A stretch of 64,000 nucleotides of DNA from Streptomyces sp. NBC_01465. Lineage in GTDB: Bacteria; Actinomycetota; Actinomycetes; Streptomycetales; Streptomycetaceae. The position numbers were made by a program, and so were the translations under genes. The stretch covers positions 8,060,001 through 8,124,000 of the forward strand of contig NZ_CP109467.1 in NCBI RefSeq assembly GCF_036227325.1, in the 5' to 3' direction. Shown here in pieces: positions 1 through 8,204 of the stretch. Numbering within the stretch: the first letter of the stretch is position 1; each line of letters opens with the position of its first letter. Below the pieces are notes generated by a model, which was not told where the DNA came from, made no database searches, and worked only from the letters and a program-made list of their open reading frames with translations.

Positions 1-460
1 CCGCACACGGGGTGGCACGGCGGTGGGCGGGCACGCCCGCCTCGATGGGTGAGCGGCCTGTTGCCGTCCCGGTGGCTGCCGTCGCGCTGAACAGGGTGTC
101 GGTGCGTGTGATGTGCAGCAGCCGCGCGACGAGGGAACTGGCCGAGCTGTGCACGGTCTTGCCCGCTTCCAGCGCTGCTTCGCGAACCGTGAGCAGCACT
201 CTGAGGCCGGCACCGTCGCAGAACCGTAGGGGCGCAAGTTCCAGATCCAGCCCTGCGACCGACCGGTCCAGGGTTGCGCGCAGTGCCTCGTGGAAAGCGC
301 AGGTGACATCGATGTCAATGTCACCGTGCACCACTACCCGGGTGCGCTCACCGCGCTCGTAGGTCTCGATGAGAGGGGCCCAGGGGGCGATGCGCAGGGA
401 CCGGGCATCCCCGTTCATCCACAGCGCAGTCCAGATCGCAGGCTCCGTGCCGTCGAGCAT
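1..460 (-). CDS. STAS-domain anti-sigma factor antagonist (3' end outside window)
   Basis: The leftward reading frame is open from an ATG at 460 to the window edge, so the C-terminus is missing. The protein has the STAS pattern: a beta-strand segment (TRVVVHGDIDID), then a second strand leading into FCDGAGLRVLL, which occupies the place of the phosphorylatable D-S-S/T-G loop. The usual Ser is Gly/Ala here (C-D-G-A-G), so control by phosphorylation is uncertain. I chose the ATG at 460 because GGAGGTGG lies just upstream; an in-frame ATG at 496 lacks such a site. Known family members bind RsbW-type anti-sigma kinases in the cytoplasm. The gene is divergent from the winged-helix regulator at 584. 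Confidence 0.75.
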   Translation of the reverse strand, partial: MLDGTEPAIWTALWMNGDARSLRIAPWAPLIETYERGERTRVVVHGDIDIDVTCAFHEALRATLDRSVAGLDLELAPLRFCDGAGLRVLLTVREAALEAGKTVHSSASSLVARLLHITRTDTLFSATAATGTATGRSPIEAGVPAHRRATPCA

Positions 461-535
461 TGCCCCCACCTCCCGCTCGGTCCTTTGGCGCCCCATAGCT
501 TGATACGAACTTTGAATCACGTCAACTGATACCAG

Positions 536-552
536 AAACACGATTCGTGTTT
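536..552. promoter_or_regulatory. Perfect 17-bp palindrome, candidate operator
   Basis: AAACACGA-T-TCGTGTTT is a perfect 8-1-8 inverted repeat between the divergent STAS and winged-helix genes. A -10-like TAGACT (572-577) ends 6 bp before the ATG at 584, so the palindrome would overlap the -35 region and the regulator's transcript would be nearly leaderless. Autoregulation by the 584 gene product is an inference. Confidence 0.6.
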
Positions 553-583
553 CATGTGGTGGATCACGTTCTAGACTGGTCGC

Positions 584-916
584 ATGGAGGAACAGACCAC
601 GTCCCCCGCTGGATGGACGTTCTTGACCAACCACGCCCGGGTCCTGGCCGCGATCGCCGACAACCGGCACGCCCGTATGCGGGATCTGGCCGCGCACTGC
701 CGGCTGACCGAGCGGGCCGTGCAGCGCATCATCACCGACCTCGAAGAGGCCGGCTACCTCTCCCATATGCGCCAGGGTCGCGGCAACGTCTACGAGATCG
801 ATCCCTCGAAGATCCTGCGGCACCCCGCCGAGGCCGACGTGAGCGTGGCGTCATTGCTGGCCCTGCTCGCTCGGGACGAGGCCGACCGCACCACCCCCGC
901 ACTGCACATGTCCTGA
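584..916 (+). CDS. Small winged-helix (MarR/ArsR-like) transcriptional regulator
   Basis: A 110-residue DNA-binding protein that is essentially one winged-helix domain. Residues about 15-75 read as helix 'ARVLAAIADNRHARMRD', a helix-turn-helix (LAAHCRLTERAVQRIITDL) and a wing (GYLSHMRQGRGNVYEID). The short acidic tail has no recognisable ligand domain. It starts at ATG 584, 6 bp after a TAGACT -10-like hexamer, with no Shine-Dalgarno sequence in between, which suggests a leaderless mRNA. A perfect palindrome just upstream is a plausible autoregulatory site. Targets are unknown; the divergent STAS gene is one candidate. Confidence 0.75.
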   Translation: MEEQTTSPAGWTFLTNHARVLAAIADNRHARMRDLAAHCRLTERAVQRIITDLEEAGYLSHMRQGRGNVYEIDPSKILRHPAEADVSVASLLALLARDEADRTTPALHMS

Positions 917-1405
917 TAAGGGGAGGCGCGCCACAAGTCCGGGGCGCCCTGGCGTCGAGGGGCGTGATGCCGGTGTTCGCGTACAACTCCGGCCGCAGGG
1001 ACGGTGCGGTGACGGGGGCTGCCAGCGGGCCCGATGCCCCAGGGGCTCGCCGCCCGGTGCGCGGCGGCGAGGCAAGTGCGCGGCCAGGTCGCGGCGTGCT
1101 TGGCGTGGTCTCCTCGTGTGCGACGCGGGGCTGCCCCCTGACCAGCAGAGCCAGATTTAGGCCAGCAGCCCTCTTGCGGGACCGCGAAGGAGATTGCGGG
1201 GGACGACGTGCACACAGCCTGACTGTCCGTTCCGGTCGTGGTCTGTCGAAGCTATGGGCAGGGCACTCCTGTTGTCCGTAGCTTCGACCGCACGGGGCCG
1301 TGTAGCGTCCGGGCCGGCAGTCGTGGTTCCGAAGTACCGCCCGTGGACGCGAGTTCACGGGCAGCTTGCTGTTCAGCGCCTCTGAGGACCAGGACGACCA
1401 CCTCC
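917..1405. other. Intergenic, no gene recognised
   Basis: About 490 bp of high-GC DNA between the winged-helix gene and the first cold-shock gene. Frames on both strands give Arg/Pro/Gly-rich products without recognisable domains. Its right end must contain the cold-shock promoter and leader. I see no clear -10/-35 pair. Confidence 0.4.
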
Positions 1406-1428
1406 GCCTCCCGCAAAGTGCGGGAGGC
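1406..1428 (+). promoter_or_regulatory. Hairpin in the 5' leader of the first csp gene
   Basis: A perfect 10-bp stem (GCCTCCCGCA / TGCGGGAGGC) with a 3-nt loop ends 26 bp before the cold-shock start codon and just upstream of its CTTGGAGGA ribosome binding site. No T-tract follows. It may stabilise the leader or respond to temperature; the role is inferred. Confidence 0.5.
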
Positions 1429-1453
1429 GACTTCGAGTCCCTTGGAGGACAAC

Positions 1454-1657
1454 ATGGCCAGCGGAACCGTCAAGTGGTTCAACGCGGAAAAGGGCTTCGG
1501 CTTCATCGAGCAGGACGGCGGCGGCCCGGACGTCTTCGCCCACTACTCGAACATCAACGCCTCCGGCTTCCGTGAGCTGCAGGAAGGCCAGAAGGTGAAC
1601 TTCGACATCACCCAGGGCCAGAAGGGCCCGCAGGCGGAGAACATCACTCCCGCCTGA
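1454..1657 (+). CDS. CspA-family cold shock protein
   Basis: A 67-residue single cold-shock domain with [14 protein letters not shown] (RNP1, about residues 7-20) and DVFAHYSNI (RNP2), the two aromatic surfaces that bind single-stranded nucleic acid. Full length for the family. GGAGG lies 8 bp before the ATG. Members act as RNA chaperones in the cytoplasm, at low temperature or constitutively. It differs from the copies at 2698 and 36053 mainly at NASGFRE and VNFDITQ, and it has a different leader, so it is probably regulated separately. A strong terminator follows. Confidence 0.95.
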   Translation: MASGTVKWFNAEKGFGFIEQDGGGPDVFAHYSNINASGFRELQEGQKVNFDITQGQKGPQAENITPA

Positions 1658-1675
1658 GTTGTCCAACTCCGTGAC

Positions 1676-1701
1676 GCCCGCCTCGGTTTACCGAGGCGGG
1701 C
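1676..1701 (+). terminator. Hairpin terminator after csp
   Basis: A perfect 11-bp stem (GCCCGCCTCGG / CCGAGGCGGGC) around a TTTA loop, 19 bp after the csp stop codon. There is no long T-run, as is common in Streptomyces. Confidence 0.8.
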
Positions 1702-1702
1702 A

Positions 1703-1954
1703 TCATGCTCGCTTGGAGATGGGGTCGCCCAGGAGACCGGCCAGGAGATCGAGCGCCTCCTGCGTTATGTAGCGGTCAGCATCGGGCGTCCTCAGATACC
1801 GGTGGGTCCGGTGACGGAGCATCAACGCCTCGTGCAGGAAACACCCGCCGCGCCGCGCGTGCTCCTCGACCAGTGCAAGCAGCTCCCCGGGCGCAGCTTG
1901 GGAGAACACGGCCGGCACCTTCGCCGCGCGCGCTGCATCCGGTGCGGGCGGCAC
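1703..1954 (-). pseudogene. Fragment of an unrecognised protein (C-terminal part)
   Basis: The frame begins at a GTG (1954) but stays open a further seven codons upstream to a stop, so the start is not fixed. Its 83 residues have balanced composition (ELLALVEEHARRGGCFL..., then YITQEALDLLAGLLGD), unlike the Arg/Pro-rich shadows around it. No good ribosome binding site is visible, and further coding-like remnants follow on the same strand. I read it as the tail of a decayed gene; a small intact hypothetical gene is the alternative. Confidence 0.35.
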
Positions 1955-2094
1955 CTCGATACGACCAACGAGTCACCCACGAGCCGGTGGCGCGGCTTCG
2001 CTCGAGGTGCCCGCGGTTCGCTCCTGCAGTACGGAAGGACGCCAGATCTGAGCAGCCGCTCGCGCATGGGCGCCAGCGGGGGAGGGGCGCTGCC

Positions 2095-2363
2095 CTACTG
2101 CCCGGAGCGCAGCAGGCTCTGGCGTGCGGTGATGCACGCGACAACGGCTGCCTGTTCGTCGCGGACCGCGCGGTGGAAGGCGCGCGCCAGCTCCAACTTG
2201 GCCTGCATGCACAGTAGCCCGGATGGGCTGATCTCGGTCGCCAGCCAAGCGCCCGCTCCTCGACGGCCGGTTCCGTTACGGCGTTGCGCAGGAGCTCGGC
2301 GATCCGTACGTCCAGGGCCGCGGGCTGTAGTTGCGCCAACCCCGTGGCCGACAGGGTCTGCAT
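2095..2363 (-). pseudogene. Frameshifted small hypothetical gene
   Basis: Two leftward frames join into one sensible protein of about 90 residues. The N-terminal part (MQTLSATGLAQLQPAALD... to EPAVEERALG) runs from the ATG at 2363 to about 2245. The continuation (LATEISPSGLLCMQAKLELA... to RQSLLRSGQ) lies in another frame and stops at 2095. A one-base indel near 2245 would restore it. The family is unrecognised, and there is no clear ribosome binding site. A sequencing error cannot be excluded. Confidence 0.35.
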
Positions 2364-2393
2364 GTGGCGACGGGTTGCAGCATGCGATGGGTG

Positions 2394-2697
2394 GAATGTT
2401 GCACTCCAAGCGAATCAATATCTATTCCCGTGAGGTGAGGGTTTGGCGGATCGTGCGGTGAGGGTTTTTGCTGCGGTGAGGAAGGCGCGATTATCCAGAG
2501 CACGCGGTCCGTTGCGTTCATGCTACTGTCGACCTCAGTTGCAGTTGTGGTTCCCGAAACTTCAAGTGCCCTCACTCGGTTTCATCCGGGTGGGAGCGCT
2601 TTTTTATTTCCGGTTATATCCGGGCGGGGTAATCATCGCGGCGACACGGAATTCGTATAGCGCGCATTCCGGTGCACTGCCCCAAAGGAGATATGAC
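2394..2697 (+). promoter_or_regulatory. Conserved cold-shock leader (copy 1)
   Basis: This upstream region is closely similar to 35753-36052 ahead of the other csp gene. Conserved blocks include TTGCACTCC, an extended -10-like TGCTACTGT (2522-2530), CAGTTGCAGTTGTGGTTCCC, a CCGG...CCGG pairing and GGGCGGGGTAATCATCGCGG. If transcription starts just after TACTGT, the leader is about 160 nt, long for a 67-codon gene. Known csp leaders in other bacteria fold in a temperature-dependent way; that role here is inferred from conservation. Confidence 0.6.
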
Positions 2698-2901
2698 ATG
2701 GCTGCTGGTACCGTGAAGTGGTTCAACGCAGAAAAGGGCTTCGGCTTCATCGAGCAGGAGGGTGGCGGCGCTGACGTGTTCGCCCACTACTCGAACATCG
2801 CCACCCAGGGCTTCCGTGAGCTTCAGGAAGGCCAGAAGGTCACCTTCGATGTCACGCAGGGACAGAAGGGCCCGCAGGCCGAGAACATCGTTCCCGCCTG
2901 A
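2698..2901 (+). CDS. CspA-family cold shock protein
   Basis: A 67-residue single cold-shock domain with RNP1 (KGFGFIEQ) and RNP2 (DVFAHYSNI) intact. An AAAGGAG ribosome binding site lies 7 bp before the ATG. Only a few residues differ from the protein encoded at 36053, which also shares the same kind of leader and terminator, so these two are recent paralogues of one transcription-unit type. Expected role: cytoplasmic RNA chaperone in cold adaptation. A third csp gene follows 118 bp downstream past a terminator. Confidence 0.95.
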   Translation: MAAGTVKWFNAEKGFGFIEQEGGGADVFAHYSNIATQGFRELQEGQKVTFDVTQGQKGPQAENIVPA

Positions 2902-2917
2902 CGCTCACGCACACCTT

Positions 2918-2959
2918 GTAGCTGGGGCCCGCATCCTTCGGGGTGCGGGCCCCAGCTAC
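2918..2959 (+). terminator. Long hairpin terminator with TTCG tetraloop
   Basis: A 16-bp perfect stem starting GTAGCTGGGGCCCGCA, extended by wobble pairs and closed by C(TTCG)G, 16 bp after the csp stop. Almost the same hairpin follows the csp gene at 36 kb. Confidence 0.85.
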
Positions 2960-3018
2960 ATGCGTTTTCCGTAGCGGGTTTTCCTGCGGGCCGGTTTGCG
3001 GCCCAGAAAGGATGAGAC

Positions 3019-3240
3019 ATGGCAACCGGCACCGTGAAGTGGTTTAACGCGGCGAGGGGTTTTGGATTCATCGAACAGGATGACGGAGGTTCCGACGTGT
3101 TCGCCCACTTCTCCAACATCGCCAACGATGCGGCCGGGGCGCTGATCGAAGGTCAGAAAGTCACTTTCGATATCGCGCACGGACCCAAGAGTCCTATCGC
3201 TGAAAATATCGCTACTGTTCCGGAAGCGGATATCGACTGA
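3019..3240 (+). CDS. Divergent CspA-family cold shock protein
   Basis: A 73-residue cold-shock protein with NAARGFGFIEQ in RNP1 (Arg replaces the usual Lys) and DVFAHFSNI in RNP2. The middle loop (NDAAGALIEGQ) and an acidic tail (TVPEADID) set it apart from the other three copies. GAAAGGATG precedes the ATG. Base composition is slightly less GC-rich than its neighbours. It follows a strong terminator by only 60 bp, so it depends either on read-through or on a promoter inside that short gap. Confidence 0.9.
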   Translation: MATGTVKWFNAARGFGFIEQDDGGSDVFAHFSNIANDAAGALIEGQKVTFDIAHGPKSPIAENIATVPEADID

Positions 3241-3351
3241 CGGTTTAGATGTCTAAGTATCCGACACTGTGTATGCCTGGAGAAGCGGTTGCTTCGTCAG
3301 GTATCTCCGTGAGAGCGGAAGTACTTATTCTGGGCCGAGAAATGGGAGATC

Positions 3352-4155
3352 ATGGACATCCGGCGGAGGAACAACGTCACTGTCACCGGACGGGCAGACG
3401 GACCGGTGCTCCTGCTGGCGCACGGGTTCGGCTGTGACCAGAACATGTGGCGTCTGGTGCTTCCCCTGCTGACCAAGGACTTCCGGGTGGTCCTCCTCGA
3501 CTACGTCGGCTCCGGCAAGGCGGACCCCGGAGCCTGGGATGAGCAGCGCTACAGCTCGCTGGATGGCTACGCCGATGACGTGCTGGAGGTCTGTGCGGAG
3601 CTGGACCTGCATGATGTGGCCTTCGTGGGGCATTCCGTCAGTGCCATGGTCGGTGTTCTCGCCGCGGCCCGGGAACCGCAGCGCATTTCGCACCTGGTGA
3701 TGGTGGCTCCCTCACCCCGCTATGTCGACGAGGACGGCTACCGGGGCGGCTTCAGCGCGGAGGACATCGGTGAACTGCTGGAGTCGCTGGAATCGAATTA
3801 CCTGGGTTGGTCGGCGGCGATGGCCCCGGTGATCATGGGCAACGCGGAACGGCCCGAGCTCGGCCAGGAACTCACCCTGTCGTTCTGCGCGACGGATCCG
3901 GCCATGGCCCGGGTATTCGCCCGCACGACGTTCCTCTCCGACAGCCGCGAGGACCTCAAGACAGTCAAGGTCCCCACCCTGATCCTGGAGTGCCGACAGG
4001 ATGTCATCGCGCCTCCTGAAGTAGGCGCATACGTCCACGCGTCGATCCCCGGCAGCCGTCTGATCACGCTGAACGCGACCGGACACTGCCCACAGCTGAG
4101 CGCACCGGAAGCCACGGCCGAGGCAATCACTGACTTCCTCGGGACGCCCAGGTGA
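3352..4155 (+). CDS. rsbQ: RsbQ-like alpha/beta hydrolase
   Basis: A 267-residue alpha/beta hydrolase. The nucleophile motif is GHSVS (Ser95), with Asp217 (CRQDVIAP) and His245 (NATGHCPQLS). Spacing and length match Bacillus RsbQ (Ser96, Asp219, His247). The oxyanion-side motif HGFGCDQNMW is also typical. In Bacillus, RsbQ supplies or processes a small hydrophobic ligand needed by the PAS phosphatase RsbP to switch on sigma-B under energy stress. The next gene encodes just such a PAS-SpoIIE phosphatase and overlaps this stop codon, which strongly supports the assignment. The ligand is not predictable. GAGATC precedes the ATG; a weak ribosome site. Confidence 0.88.
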   Translation: MDIRRRNNVTVTGRADGPVLLLAHGFGCDQNMWRLVLPLLTKDFRVVLLDYVGSGKADPGAWDEQRYSSLDGYADDVLEVCAELDLHDVAFVGHSVSAMVGVLAAAREPQRISHLVMVAPSPRYVDEDGYRGGFSAEDIGELLESLESNYLGWSAAMAPVIMGNAERPELGQELTLSFCATDPAMARVFARTTFLSDSREDLKTVKVPTLILECRQDVIAPPEVGAYVHASIPGSRLITLNATGHCPQLSAPEATAEAITDFLGTPR

Positions 4156-5449
4156 TGTGCACCAGCCAGGACCCGCACCGGGAACAAGGCTCACCGGCAA
4201 GCCCGCTCCCTGGCGTGGAGCACCCCGAAGACGGCACCGGGGCGGATTTCAGCGCACTGCTGGAAGACAGCGCGGAGGAACTGTACGAACAGGCTCCGTG
4301 CGGATACCTTTCGACCCTGCTGGACGGCACCATCGCGAAGATCAACACGACGCTGCTGGACTGGCTGGGCCTGGACCGCCAGCAGGTCGTGGGCCGCATG
4401 CGGTTCACCGATCTGCTCACCGTGGGCGGCAAGCTTTACCACGAGACGCACTTCGCCCCGGTACTGCAGATGCACGGTGAGGTCAGCGGCGTTGCTCTGG
4501 ACATCAAAGCAGCGGGTCAACGGATACCTGTGCTCGTCACCTCGAAGGTGAAGACCAGCGACGCCGGTGAACCGCTGCTGATCCGCACTACCGTCTTCGA
4601 CGCCCGAGCCCGCCGCTCCTACGAGACCGAACTGCTGCGTGAACGCCGGGAAGCCGACGAGGCGCGCCAGCAGGCCGAGGCCGACCGGGCACGTCTCCAA
4701 GAAGCCCTCACCGTCCTCCAGCAGAGCCTGCTTCCCGCCGAACTCCCTCCCGTCCCAGGGTTGGAAGCCTCCTCGCACTACCACACGGCCTCGCCCGACC
4801 TCCTCGGCGGAGACTTCTACGACCTCTTCCCCCTTGACGCCGACCGGTGGGCGTTCTTCCTCGGCGACGTCTGCGGCAAAGGCCCCCAGGCCGCCGCGGT
4901 CACCTCGCTCACCCGCTACACGCTGCGCGCCGCAGCCGTGAACGATTCCGACCCCGTCACCGTGCTCAACACCCTGAATACCGTACTGAACCAGCGATAC
5001 ACCAGCGGCAACGCCCGCTACTGCACCGCCATCTATGGTGTCCTGACACTCAGAGACGACCATGTGGGCGTGGACCTCGCTTCCGGCGGGCACCCTCCGC
5101 ACTCATCCAGCGTGCCGACGGCACCGCCGACTACCTGCCCACCCCCGGGGGCATGCTCATCGGCGTACTGCCAGACGCACAGTTCACCACCGCCCACACC
5201 CGGCTCCTGCCCGGCGACACCCTGCTGCTCTACACCGACGGCCTGACCGAGGCCCGCACCGGACCCGCACGCGACCTGTACGGAGAGGACGCCCTGCGCA
5301 CCTTCGTCAACGGCCGTCCCGCAGCGGGCCCGCAAGCCCTCATAGGCGCCCTGACCGAACTCCTCGCCCGCTTCGGCACCGGCCTCGACGACGACACCGC
5401 GCTGCTCGCCCTGGGCGTTCCCCACTCGACGCGTGAAGAACAGACATGA
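4152..5449 (+). pseudogene. rsbP: RsbP-like PAS/SpoIIE phosphatase, frameshifted
   Basis: It starts at GTG 4152 or ATG 4155, overlapping the rsbQ stop. The order is a PAS sensor (about residues 35-150, YLSTLLDGTIAKINTTLLDW...), a coiled coil (about 155-195) and a PP2C-type SpoIIE domain (LLGGDFYDLF, GDVCGKGPQAA). The original frame leaves family sequence after LASGGHPP near 5099 and runs to a spurious stop at 5246. The missing C-terminus (ALIQRADGTADYLPT..., LLLYTDGLTEAR..., DDDTALLALG) continues in the -1 frame to 5449. One base, probably a G in CTCCG(G)CACTC, is absent. Either the phosphatase is broken, the frame is recoded, or the read is wrong. Its expected substrate is the phosphorylated STAS protein encoded next. 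Confidence 0.82.
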
Positions 5450-5766
5450 GCCCGCTGAACATCGTCACTCAGAACACGTCCACCGGACCCGTCCTGCAGA
5501 TTGTCGGTGACCTCGACTACTTCACTGCCCCCGAACTCCGGGAGTCTGCAAGCGAACTCACCCTGCGGACCGGGCAGTTGTTGGTCATGGATCTGGCCGG
5601 CCTTGAATTCTGTGACTCCAGCGGGATCAATGCTCTTCTCGGGGTGCGCAGTGTGGCCAGAGCGCACAGTGCAGACACCGCCCTGGCCGCGGTCCCCGCG
5701 AACCTTCTCAGGATCCTGAGAATCGCGGGCCTCGATCATGTCTTCACCTTCCTCCCGCACGCCTAG
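5446..5766 (+). CDS. rsbV: RsbV-like anti-sigma factor antagonist (STAS)
   Basis: A 106-residue single STAS domain with the phosphorylation loop FCDSSGINALL, whose first Ser of D-S-S is the expected phosphoacceptor. The ATG overlaps the rsbP stop (ATGA), so the two are translationally coupled. In the known partner-switch, dephosphorylated RsbV captures the anti-sigma kinase RsbW and frees a stress sigma factor. No rsbW or intact sigma gene lies next to it; an RsbW-like ATPase gene lies at 42.5 kb. Confidence 0.9.
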   Translation: MSPLNIVTQNTSTGPVLQIVGDLDYFTAPELRESASELTLRTGQLLVMDLAGLEFCDSSGINALLGVRSVARAHSADTALAAVPANLLRILRIAGLDHVFTFLPHA

Positions 5767-5952
5767 AAGTGCTTCCACTGGCCGGTCGGTTCCCTCTGGT
5801 CTGTGCGGTGTTCGCCCAGCGCGTCCGTCGTGGCAGCAAGCCGTCCCAGGAGCCCGTCCGCCCGCGCGATCCTGGGCTGCGCGGTGGGGCGGGTCGATGC
5901 TCCTCTGCTGGTATCGGGAGCCGCGCGGAGTGTTCGGGTAGAGGAGGTCGGC

Positions 5953-7158
<1,206 letters not shown>

Positions 7159-7569
7159 TCAGCTGGTGCTGTTGAGAGCGTGGGTGTACTGCTCGTCGGT
7201 GACGGGCTCCAGCCAGGTGGTGCCGTCGCCAGTTCCGCCGCCGACGACCATGGCGATGTGTGCCATGAGATTGGTGTCGGTGGCGCCGTGCCAGTGCTCT
7301 TCACCGGCCGGGCACTTGATGATCTGTCCTGCGCTGACGCGTACGACGTTGCCATCGCGGGTGCCGACCAGGCCGATGCCGTCGGTGATGTAGAGGGTCT
7401 GGCCGTTGGCGTGGCTGTGCCAGTTGGTGCGGGCGCCAGGGGTGAAGCGGACCAGAGCGGCGGCGAGGCGGGCAGGGTCGGTAGGGGCCTCGATCATGTT
7501 GAGGTAGACGTCGCCGGTGAACCGCTCGGCGGGCGCCTTGGCCGTCGGGGTCGAGGTGATGTGCTCCAT
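7159..7569 (-). CDS. Cupin-domain protein
   Basis: A small single-domain cupin. Motif 1 is HSHANGQTLYITDGIG and motif 2 GEEHWHGA, giving His/Glu/His metal ligands. I place the start at ATG 7569 because AAGGA lies 8 bp upstream; the in-frame ATG at 7578 overlaps that site and is possible. Such cupins commonly neighbour carboxymuconolactone-decarboxylase-like genes and aldo/keto reductases in actinobacteria, as here. Probably a metal-dependent enzyme or sensor in detoxification; function unproven. Confidence 0.88.
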   Translation of the reverse strand: MEHITSTPTAKAPAERFTGDVYLNMIEAPTDPARLAAALVRFTPGARTNWHSHANGQTLYITDGIGLVGTRDGNVVRVSAGQIIKCPAGEEHWHGATDTNLMAHIAMVVGGGTGDGTTWLEPVTDEQYTHALNSTS

Positions 7570-7619
7570 GGTCGTCATCCTTGTCAGGTGGGGGCGTTAG
7601 GGGGAGAGAGGAGGCAGGT

Positions 7620-7942
7620 TCAGGAGGAGTCGCGCTGGTCGGCGATCTTCTTGAGTTTGTTGATCGCGGTCATGGCGTTGGGCCAGCCCGCATAGAAGGC
7701 GAGATGGGTGATGGCTTCAGACAGCTCCTGCACGCTCAGCCCGTTGTCCAGTGCAACGCCCAGGTGGTAGTCGAGTTGCTCGCTGCGGTAGAGGGCGGCC
7801 AGCGTGCTCACGGTCACCAGGCTCCGGTCGCGGGGCGTAAGACCGGGGCGCTTCCAGATGTGACCGAAGAGGACGTCGTTGGTGACTTCGACGAGCTTGG
7901 GGGCGATGTCTCTAGTTCTTCGGGGGCGGACTGCTCGGGCAT
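7620..7942 (-). pseudogene. Carboxymuconolactone decarboxylase-like gene with N-terminal frameshift
   Basis: The frame ending at 7620 carries a CMD/AhpD-like domain (IAPKLVEVTNDVLFGHIW, RDRSLVTVSTLAALY, LDNGLSVQELSEAITH). Its natural start appears to be ATG 7942 (MPEQSAPEEL) after GGAGACCCTCC, but that frame departs near 7911; one missing base separates EEL from RDIAPKL. As it stands the CMD frame reads on upstream without a stop into an SDR fragment, forming an artificial 185-codon fusion (7620-8177). Either the gene is inactivated or there is a base error. The Cys-x-x-Cys of true AhpD is absent. Confidence 0.6.
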
Positions 7943-7997
7943 GGAGGGTCTCCTGGTTCTGCGACGGTCTGATAGTGCGGTGGAAACGGGACGGCTC

Positions 7998-8177
7998 CTG
8001 GGCGGTGTAGCCGCCGTCGACGGGCAGGGCGATGCCGGTGACGTAGCCGGCGCCGGGGCTGGACAGCCACAGGACGGCCTGGGCGATCTCGTCGGCGGTG
8101 CCGAGCCGGTGGATGGCCTGGCCGGTCTCGGCCTGGGTGCGGTCGAGTTCACCGCCTTCGACCATGGCGTCGACCAT
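7998..8177 (-). pseudogene. Short-chain dehydrogenase C-terminal fragment
   Basis: About 60 residues of an SDR C-terminus remain: ELDRTQAETGQAIHRLGTADEIAQ... to VDGGYTAQ, the classical final strand. Everything upstream, including the NAD site and the Tyr/Lys pair, is missing. The frame begins 20-30 bp from the stop of the MFS gene, which marks a deletion junction. The normal stop is also lost, so it reads into the CMD frame. A similar SDR fragment lies at 46785-46856. Confidence 0.6.
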
Positions 8178-8204
8178 GGGGGTGGCCCGGGAGGCCGGAC
8201 CGGC

